Below, piece after piece: positions 54,196-64,000 of a stretch of 64,000 bases of DNA. The DNA is taken from NCBI GenBank assembly GCA_028583405.1, contig CM053256.1:25827325-25891324 (forward strand). Reading direction: 5' to 3'. The notes beneath the pieces are model-generated. The model saw only the letters and a list, made by a program, of their open reading frames with translations, made no database searches and had not been told where the DNA came from. This stretch comes from Pogonophryne albipinna. Its lineage: Eukaryota; Chordata; Actinopteri; Perciformes; Artedidraconidae. Numbering within the stretch: the stretch's first letter is position 1; every line of letters begins with the position of its first letter. Made by a program: the position numbers and the translations under genes.

Positions 54196-56340
54196 TATAC
54201 ACAAAATGAAAGTGAAGTGAGGACCATACAGAAAAAAACGGAAATGATGGTCAGAAGACTAACACATTTTTTCTTAATATAAATGATTGTGTGACGACCA
54301 ATAAAAGTACCAATTAATGATGCCGTAGAGCGTAGAACATGAGTGATAAATATATGCTATAACAAAAGACGATGTGACAATGCTATGGTAGGCCAAAGCC
54401 TAATTAACAATTACAGGAACACTAATGACAAGGTCTGCTATTACTAGAAAATGTTGAATAATGACAGAAGATTAGACTGGACCAAAAATAGTCAATAATG
54501 ATTATATTGACAACCATTATGCAGAACACCACGACTCATTTTATGCAATATTTCTCAGGAGGTTTTCAAACACCAATATTGGCACAAATGTGTAGTCCAT
54601 GGATGTTTAAAGAGAACTGGATACAGTGTCCGAGGCAGGGCTCTGTTCATTCCGATGAAAGTTGCTCACTGGTGCATGAAGCCAAAATGGCCTGACTCTC
54701 AAGAACAAAAATACCCAGATCTTTCCAGGATCTTCAGCTAAGTCAAATGAATGGAAAAGGAAAAAAACTCTAGATTCAGCTTTGAGCGCATTTTGCGACT
54801 TTTAGGACCTGTTGATTTAAACTTTAAATTCAATAAGTGTTAGTACTGTGAATTTGATGGACCTCAAAAAACATTATAAACTAATTGACAGACGTCTCTC
54901 CCAATGTAAGTTGATAGGAAATAGTCTTTCTAAGCCCAGTGACGTCACGGACTGACACAGAAGTTCTAGCAACACCATTGACCACTACAGAAATGTGATT
55001 CAACGACTGGAGCTCTTCCTGGGGGTTTGGTGTAGGCAGATGATGACCAATGTCCCAGTTGTTGACAGGATGTAGATACAATGCCTTGATTGACAGCAAA
55101 AAAGTGACACCTGTGCTAGAGGATGCCCAGAATATGCCAGGGTGACTTAAACTGCCAGTCACCCTACCGCGATTCCCGGAAGTTGACTGAAGAAGGAGAG
55201 GCTGCGAATGAGCAGCGAGGCCCAGGTGAAGCTGAATTCAACGTTGGGTAATGTGGTGCCACATTCAAAATGGATGGGATGTCCACTGTCTGAGAAGATC
55301 TTATTTGCAAGAAAAACACCAATATTAGCACAAATGTGTAGGCCATAAATAGAACTGGATACAGTGTCGGAGGCGGGGCTCTTAAGAACAAAAATGTCCG
55401 GCAGTCTGGGAAATAATAGTAATTGTGAGATCATTCCGGGCATCAGTCTAATGTTTTTCAAGAGGGGCTGGAAAGCGCCTGATGTTTGCCTCTGAAAGAA
55501 ACGGAAACAAACCAAAAACAAACTTTGGTTACTTGCTTGAATTAGCGCATTATATAGTTTGAGAAAACTATTATATATATATAATATATATATTTTCTCC
55601 TTCCTCCCACACCTCCCTCTTCTTCTGAGCAGCTCATCAGTACAAGTGAAGCCTAAACCTTTTTTGGTAGCAATGACCTACAGTATATACGTTTCAGGTG
55701 GGTTACTTCAGTGAGCTTTGTATTCAGCGTCACCCCTTCAGAAGAGAGCTTGGTCTGTCTCGTAGGTTTCTGGATGTTCACAGAAACACCGTGCTGCTGT
55801 GAGGAAGGCTGTGAGGTGTGTGTGTTTGAAGTCAGGGACTGCCTCATTGACTCTCTGCCTCCTCGTCTCATCAATCCTCTCGCCTCTCTCTGTCTCTGTT
55901 GCTTACACACACATCAGTGCTTTGAAAAGACTTGAGTCTCCCTGTAGTTTTTCTTTGCCCCTCTTTGATCCATGTTAAAAGGTTAAGTTGGCTGTGGGGG
56001 ATCGGGGTGTGTAAAGTTCATGTTAGAGCTTCTGCCTCACACAGATAAAACCCTCATGATGAAACACCAATATGACTCACATTACAGGTGATCACTTCAC
56101 ACAGAAACAAGGTCATAATAAGAACCATTTTCAAATGTAATTATTACTTTTATTACTTATATTTGTGGACAGAAAGATGAACCCCAAACAATAAAATGCA
56201 ACCTATCAGTAGGGACAGGTATTAAAGTTTCCCTATTATAGGTTTATTAAAGTAATTCCCTATACTGCTTCAATATGTTTACATCATTTTTTTAAATACC
56301 TTTATTATTTATTATATTAGCATACAGTATAGCACATTAC
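54196..56340. other. Intergenic region with two copies of a dispersed segment
   Basis: A segment CACCAATATTGGCACAAATG, then TGTAGTCCAT and AGAACTGGATACAGTGTCCG, at about 54570-54705 recurs in diverged form at 55307-55395, both followed by AAGAACAAAAAT. It looks like an unnamed interspersed repeat. No gene is recognised. A short TATATA tract lies at 55572-55595. Confidence 0.45.
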
Positions 56341-56364
56341 AACATACATAATTATTTGCAACCA

Positions 56365-56510
56365 GGGTTGGGAGAAGTGACTTTAAAAATGTATTCTGCT
56401 ACAATAGTTACTTGTAATAACATGTATTCAGTAACCTAATCTGAGCATCAAAATATAAAAGTTATGCAACCTGATTACTTCCTGTTACTTTTGGATGACC
56501 TCAATATCAA
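56365..56510. mobile_element. Dispersed repeat fragment (CAGGGTTGGGAGAAGT)
   Basis: CAGGGTTGGGAGAAGTGACT, then TAATAACATGTATTCAGTAA and TTACTTCCTGTTACTTTTGG. This resembles the widespread fish repeat with alternating GTAATCAGTTAC-like strings. Only one end was recognised. Confidence 0.4.
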
Positions 56511-57160
56511 ATGCAATGCAAATAAATACAAGAACAAATATATATCGATAAGATAACGGAACAATGTGACCTTATTAAAGGTAAGTAAGAATGGAGAAAC
56601 CAGCTCGAGTGCGCTAGAATTTGAAAGTACGCAGCCGAAAAAAATCTGCCCCTTCCTTCAGACTTCCTCACAGAGCCCCTCCTCCAACACACACGGACGC
56701 GCACATGACCAATGAGGGCACGAGATAAGTTTGTGCACAGATGGAAGGCTGACAGGCAGGTAGGCCATCCAGTTATTTTAGCCGGGCCGGCTAAAATGAT
56801 TGGTCGTGCTTTTTACAGCGCCACGGCTTCCACAGATGCATTTGTTTTATGTATTTATTGTCAAAGCATTTCATGTATTCATTGCTATCGGATGTTAAGA
56901 GCATTCCATGGAATATAACAAAAAGTGTATCTGAAGTGAATTACATACCCAAGATATAAAACTTAACCGGAAGCAGCGTGCCGCTCAGAGCTACCACCTA
57001 ATGTCACATAGAAAAATTATTAATATACATTTTAAAATCTGATGGATATAATTGTTTTAATATTTGAAGCCGGGTATAGGCAGATGGAGACAGTTTGTCC
57101 TTATTTCCCCAGCAACCATTTGCACAGCTCTATAGAAGTGACAGAAAACACAGACGCCCC

Positions 57161-57988
57161 TGCTCATCACTGCTGTGAGAGGGACCTATAGTGGTGGCAC
57201 TGGTGGTACACTGCTCATCACTGCTGTGAGAGGGACCTATAGTGGTGGCACTGGTGGTACACTGCTCATCACTGCTGTGAGAGGGACCTATAGTGGTGGC
57301 ACCGGTGGCACACTGCTCATCACTGCTGTGAGAGGGACCTATAGTGGTGGCACTGGTGGCACACTGCTCATCACTGCTGTGAGAGGGACCTATAGTGGTG
57401 GCACTGGTGGTACACTGCTCATCACTGCTGTGAGAGGGACCTATAGTGGTGGCACTGGTGGCACACTGCTCATCACTGCTGTGAGAGGGACCTATAGTGG
57501 TGGCACTGGTGGTACACTGCTCATCACTGCTGTGAGAGGGACCTATAGTGGTGGCACTGGTGGTACACTGCTCATCACTGCTGTGAGAGGGACCTATAGT
57601 GGTGGCACCGGTGGCACACTGCTCATCACTGCTGTGAGAGGGACCTATAGTGGTGGCACTGGTGGCACACTGCTCATCACTGCTGTGAGAGGGACCTATA
57701 GTGGTGGCACTGGTGGTACACTGCTCATCACTGCTGTGAGAGGGACCTATAGTGGTGGCACTGGTGGCACACTGCTCATCACTGCTGTGAGAGGGACCTA
57801 TAGTGGTGGCACTGGTGGCACACTGCTCATCACTGCTGTGAGAGGGACCTATAGTGGTGGCACTGGTGGTACACTGCTCATCACTGCTGTGAGAGGGACC
57901 TATAGTGGTGGCACTGGTGGTACACTGCTCATCACTGCTGTGAGAGGGACCTATAGTGGTGGCACTGGTGGTACACTGCTCATCACTG
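57161..57988. repeat. 51-bp minisatellite, 16 copies with higher-order structure
   Basis: Unit TGCTGTGAGAGGGACCTATA, then GTGGTGGCACTGGTGGTACA and CTGCTCATCAC. Copies differ only at two C/T sites, giving variants A (T,T), B (C,C) and C (T,C). Their order is AABCAC AABCAC CAAA. Because 51 is divisible by 3, one frame stays open as a 17-residue repeat (RGTYSGGTGGTLLITAV). No upstream ATG or splice context supports translation. Confidence 0.95.
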
Positions 57989-59867
<1,879 letters not shown>

Positions 59868-61009
59868 CCTGTTAAGCCCCGAGCCTGTTTTTCAGGTCTC
59901 AGGCTCGAAAATGACATTCCCAGAACAAATGACCATATCTTCCCTTCTAAAAGGTAAATTAATAATCTTTTTTCTCAAAGCAAGGTTACACCTGTGAGTT
60001 GGATGTAGAAGTGTCAGAATCAATATAGATGTTTTTATTTTAAGTAAATTCAGATTGAACACAGTACAAACATTTAAATGATTGTGTCCGTCCAAAAAAA
60101 AAAATTACTTATAGTGAAAACCACTCTTGAATGATGATGGTAGACTAAAAGCTTTAGGAATCCAAACTACAACATATAATAAGTACCCTGTATCAAGATT
60201 GATCCAAAACAAGTGAAATTTGACCTTTTTAGAGAGATTTAGCAAAAAAAAACACTTCTGGGGTCATTTGGGTGGATTAGACCTATCTCTGGCTCCCCTT
60301 GCTCGATTTTGCTGATTGACATCTCTTTCTAACCGTCAGAGCCAATGGAATCGAGGGGAACTCCCAAATACTCATTATTTGGTAATATGTGTGTGTGAGA
60401 CTGACGCATAGCCAAAACCGGAAGCTGCGATAACTCTGGTGGCTACTATTAGCAGCTAACTTTTACTCTCCGATTTTTACATAAAAATTGAATTATGGAT
60501 TATAAATGAAAAAAAATTATTCCACAGAAACATTATCAACCTATGGATTAACCGATTCAGCCGCTTTTTTTCTCGTTTTAATGCCATTGAACAAGTCTTT
60601 TGATCAGATTGACAGCTACGGTGAGATGATCTCCCGTAAAAGCTACGTAAAGGTACATGTTGTGATGTCTATGTTTGCTTCCCCTGTCGCGAGTTCGGAT
60701 CACTCAGTGATGATATATAATATCTAAATAATCTGTGGAACCTCAGCTTTAATCGGATATATTGTATGTGCAGCTACGATAAGTAATAAGGGTACTTTTA
60801 TCTTGAGTTCTGTGCCAAAGTGCATTAGCATTTTTCGCTCAGGGGTCATTTAGATGCTTCTTATGAGACTTGTGTTTTGTTTTGGTAAAAATGGTTTATA
60901 TCGTCAGTTAGCTGAGATTCTTCCCGTTAATCTGGTATAACACATTAATAGGTTCTTAAACATTAAGATCCCCTGAGACCCGCCGAGGGGGTCCTTGGGG
61001 CTTAACAGG
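59868..61009. mobile_element. TIR element (CCTGTTAAGCCCC type)
   Basis: CCTGTTAAGCCCC at 59868-59880 is mirrored exactly by GGGGCTTAACAGG at 60997-61009. It is 1142 bp long. TTAA precedes the left end but not the right, so no target duplication is established. No transposase is recognised. A LINE fragment abuts the right end. Confidence 0.5.
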
Positions 61010-61285
61010 ACATAGCACCATCACTGCGACAATGAAAGTGGTGAATGATATTGCTAATATCTTAGACAAAAAGCAGAGTTGTGCAGCTCTATTTGGTGAC
61101 TTGTCCAAAGCGTTTGATACCGTCGATCATCGCATCTTAAAATAGAGGCTACTCAGTATTGGCATATCCAGCCATGCAGGGGGGTGGTTTGTGAACTACC
61201 TCTCTGAAAGGTCCCAATGTGTTCACTTTGATGGGCTGTCTTCTGAGTGGTTAAACATTCCTAATGGTGTACCACAAGGTTATGT
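61010..61285 (+). pseudogene. L2-type LINE reverse transcriptase fragment
   Basis: About 275 bp collinear with 19010-19285 of the LINE in the snrk intron. It covers motif A (DLSKAFDTVDHRILK) to GVPQG, with an in-frame TAG after HRILK. It is the same family at high identity, a relic. The fragment is bounded by a TIR element on the left and a foldback element on the right. Confidence 0.85.
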
Positions 61286-61290
61286 GGTTC

Positions 61291-61843
61291 TAAAATGACC
61301 CTGGCGCGCAGATTAAACCCCCTGGTCGCTCGCGGGAGTTTCAGCCTCACTCGCTCGCGGAGTCTATCTGCGCGCGCGTGAAAAGTTTCTGACACTTTGG
61401 GGCGGAGCCACTGGACTTTGATTGACAGCTGCTAGTAGCTACAATAGGTAGGAAACACCTTCATGTTTCCTACCTATTGTAGGTGCTTACAACAGAGAGT
61501 AGCTAGCAATTTTCGACAGATACAGCCCACTCAAAAATATTTTTTTTATTAATTGATATTAGCTGTACACTTTACGAATATAATAGTTTTCAACTTCACC
61601 AATAAATCTCGTCCAACTAATCTTGCTGCTGTCACTCCTCGGCTCTTGGTAGTTCAGGCAATGATCAAACCTGGCAACTCGGGGCTTCCTGGCAGCTCAA
61701 AGTCCAGTGGCTCCGCCCCAAAGTGTAAGAAACTTTTCACGCGCGCATACAGACTCCGCGAGCGAGTGAGGCTGAAACTCCCGCGAGCGAGCAGAGAGCA
61801 TAGCCGCTCGCGGGGGTTTAATCTGCGCGCCAGGGTCATTTTA
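61291..61843. mobile_element. Foldback element with about 140-bp inverted arms
   Basis: The left arm begins TAAAATGACCCTGGCGCGCA and the right arm ends GCGCGCCAGGGTCATTTTA. Both arms contain CTCGCGGAGTC and GGGGCGGAGCCACTGG sequences in inverted order. TA may be the target duplication, as in Tc1/mariner-type elements, but the superfamily is not established. A second perfect hairpin sits inside at 61440-61479. Confidence 0.75.
61440..61479. repeat. Perfect 17-bp hairpin inside the foldback element
   Basis: ACAATAGGTAGGAAACA, a six-base loop CCTTCA, then TGTTTCCTACCTATTGT. The two arms are exactly complementary. Confidence 0.9.
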
Positions 61844-62739
61844 TGCGCGTGTAAAAGCATATTTTTCGCTCATGAGTAGCTTGTTTTGCGCCCTAGAATA
61901 TTGACCCAATTCTGGCTCCATATGAGGCATGGCTAGAATGGGTGATCTGTTTGGTATTTTGAGCAAAACACTTCATAGACATGTTTTTTATATATTTGTA
62001 TATATCTATGCTATTGCCTAAAAATAGCGTGATAGGTGCACTTTCAATTCTGCTGTGATAAAACGCCATCCTGTTCTAAACCACATCAAGGATTATTTCT
62101 GAAGCAGTATGGAGCTGAAATAATTGTTCTCCTGCGGGTTTACCACAAGGTGAGTTCCTTTTTTTATTTCCTGCTTTTTAAACACATTTGCTCTTCAGTA
62201 CAGGTTAGCTCTGAGTGTTAGTGATGCTTGCTAATGTAACAAAATGTCATATTACGTCCAAAAGACGTCAGGCATTGTTTCTGATAAGCAACTCTCTGTG
62301 GGTCCACCATCCGAAATTACGTAATATCGGCAGCAAATCTGATCCGCTCGTTGTACCCCCGTACCCAGATGTCGGTACGGTGGAAAAGAGAAAGGGTTTT
62401 ATTTTCTGACACTGCGTGAGTTCCCCGACACACCGGGGACACATATTTATGTAGGCCCGAGGAAAAAAAGTGTCTTCCAATTTCCTTTTTTTGTGTGAGT
62501 TCCTACCTATTTAGGGTTGATAAAAAATCTTGCAATTTAGACTTTTTAAATTTAATTTATAAATGTTACAGTATGTCCACTGTAGAGGACGTCGGGACCA
62601 TTTTTGTTTCAAAAGACAGCCAAAATTAACAGATAGACTATGTAACGTATTATGGTTATAGAGTGATATTAATACAATAATACATTCACCTTTATTTAAA
62701 AAATAAATAAGTAATTGATCTGAACATTGCTGTTTATTT

Positions 62740-63235
62740 GGTCACTGAAAAACTAGTTTAGTTTTTGGTGAATCTTTCCAGATCTTCAAAGACTTTGTAG
62801 TCGATGTAGTGGGAAAGTACCTCATTGACTCCAGTCGGCACGGGCTGTAGGGTCATCTTGACTAGTTTTATGGATGTGGTCTCCATTTGACCTGCTCATA
62901 GAAACAAAGCTTGCATTCCTGAGGCAATTCTCATTTTTCATGTCTCCACTTAAAATAAAAACAACAATAAGACATACGTGCTACTCTTGGCCCACAGAGG
63001 ACCATGTCTTTCCAGCTCGTCCCTATCTGTCTCTTTGTATCTATCTGTGCGCTCATGGAGAGTCCTGCATCTTCCCCCCCTTCTTCTTGACCCTCTTCTA
63101 TCCCAGGTGTGAAATCCTCATCTCTCTCATCATCTGAGAGCTCAACATCTGAATCTCCCTGAACTATCTGGTACAGAAAATGTCTGCATCAGTTCCGTCT
63201 CCTGCAACAATATTGAGTCATAAAGTCCATGAAGA
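62740..63235 (-). pseudogene. Possible piggyBac-like transposase remnant
   Basis: On the minus strand an acidic segment (GDSDVELSDDERDEDFTP) is followed, after frame breaks, by SHYIDYKVFEDLERFTKN. This order and wording recall the N-terminal part of fish piggyBac-derived proteins (acidic N-terminus, then a YF...F..L...TN motif). No catalytic Asp region, TTAA sites or terminal repeats were identified. Repeated TGTCCACT strings surround it (62574, 63246, 63589). Other transposase families are possible. Confidence 0.35.
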
Positions 63236-63587
63236 TGGTCCTGACGTCCACTAGAATGGACATTTATAAAAGGGCTGTTATTTGAAAACTTGAATTATTG
63301 AATTGCTTTCAGAACTAATTATATAGTTCCTCACATGTTAATAAACAAGAACATATTTGATTTTCATGTTAAAAAGAACAATTATTCAACAATATTTGAC
63401 TTCTTCTCCTGCTTCTATAACATTTTGTTTTTCGTATGCCAGCCATTTTGGATGAAAAGAAAGAGGAACTTCCCAGCATGCAATTTTAACCAATGACATA
63501 TCACTGGAAAGACCAGGATGTCCTCTGTACAGCACATCAGGGATTGATAGAGTAGCTCAAAAGAGTAAAAGGAGATGCATGTTAACA

Positions 63588-63612
63588 AAATGTCCACTAC
63601 AGTGGACATTTT
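63588..63612. repeat. Near-perfect palindrome AATGTCCACTACAGTGGACATT
   Basis: A 24-26 bp palindrome around 63600, with one mismatched central pair. Its half-site GTCCACT recurs at 62575 and 63247 in the same region. Confidence 0.7.
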
Positions 63613-64000
63613 CAATGGGCTGGGTCCAAGGAGGATAAAATACATTTTTAACAATCGTAAATTCTTAATAGGTTTGTTTTTGACAAAGGAGTTTTCTTTT
63701 CTCTAACGCTTGGCCAATGCTCTGATTGAAATGTCCTGAGTCTTACATCGTATCTGAGGATCAAGGGTTAGTCTGTGTGTGACTTTTATGTGAATGTTTT
63801 CGTTTTTGAGGTTCAGCTTTATGTGTCATGTTAGCCGATCCATCTGTCTTTGTTATTTAGTATTGTCTCATCTTTTTCACAAACCTTTTTTCCCATTTTG
63901 TTGCATTCTTCTCTGAAGCACTTTTAGTGGTTTACCACACATACAAAGGGAATTTAATGTGAGACATATGGGGTGGAATAAAGACAGGAGCTCACATTTG

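Noticed and set aside
61553..61879. Arg/Ser-rich open frame of about 108 codons
   Set aside because: It lies in the arm of the foldback element and reflects its CG-rich composition.

Overview
This window is nuclear DNA from a teleost fish, probably a percomorph; the species cannot be told from the sequence. Signs of this are vertebrate genes with GT-AG introns, very long (CA)n/(GT)n microsatellites, an L2-type LINE, tRNA-derived SINEs ending in the fish-typical CGCTTTGGATAAAAGCGTCT tail, and a dense, layered load of hAT and PIF/Harbinger-like DNA transposons. No bacterial, viral, CRISPR, rRNA or functional tRNA features were seen.

Three protein genes are recognised. (1) The last two coding exons of ano10 (anoctamin-10) lie on the + strand at 514-630 and 9827-9868; the rest of the gene is to the left of the window. 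(2) A complete snrk gene (SNF-related kinase) lies on the - strand, with seven coding exons between 42495 and 13593. Their lengths sum to 2358 nt, exactly 786 codons, and every junction phase is compatible. A probable non-coding exon 1 ends at 43339. (3) A complete pomgnt2 gene (protein O-mannose N-acetylglucosaminyltransferase 2) lies on the + strand, coded by one exon at 49418-51193. It has a probable 5' non-coding exon ending at 44835 and a poly(A) signal at 53265. The order and relative orientations of the three genes match the human 3p22 neighbourhood. snrk and ano10 converge; snrk and pomgnt2 are head to head with about 1 kb between their likely first exons.

Layout: 1-10745, end of ano10, with a 9.2 kb last intron filled by a nested transposon stack (1151-6487), an ATC microsatellite and a minisatellite. 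10745-11850, short convergent intergenic gap. 11850-43400, snrk, with an L2 LINE in one intron, a PIF-like element and several hAT elements in others, and a second nested stack (28000-32130). 43400-44600, presumptive shared promoter region. 44600-53290, pomgnt2. 53290-64000, intergenic DNA with a 51-bp minisatellite that has higher-order structure, a foldback element, a LINE fragment and weak transposase remnants.

The three genes have unrelated jobs: a TMEM16-family membrane protein, an LKB1-dependent AMPK-related kinase, and ER glycosylation of alpha-dystroglycan. The most unusual structures are a 396-bp snrk intron that is about 82% (GT)n and stays open in the exon frame, a perfect two-fold higher-order repeat in the 57.2-58.0 kb minisatellite, two PIF-like elements joined through a single TAA with the empty site preserved in a paralogous copy, and a 2A-like NPGP motif at the start of the LINE ORF. 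No clearly new biological system was found.
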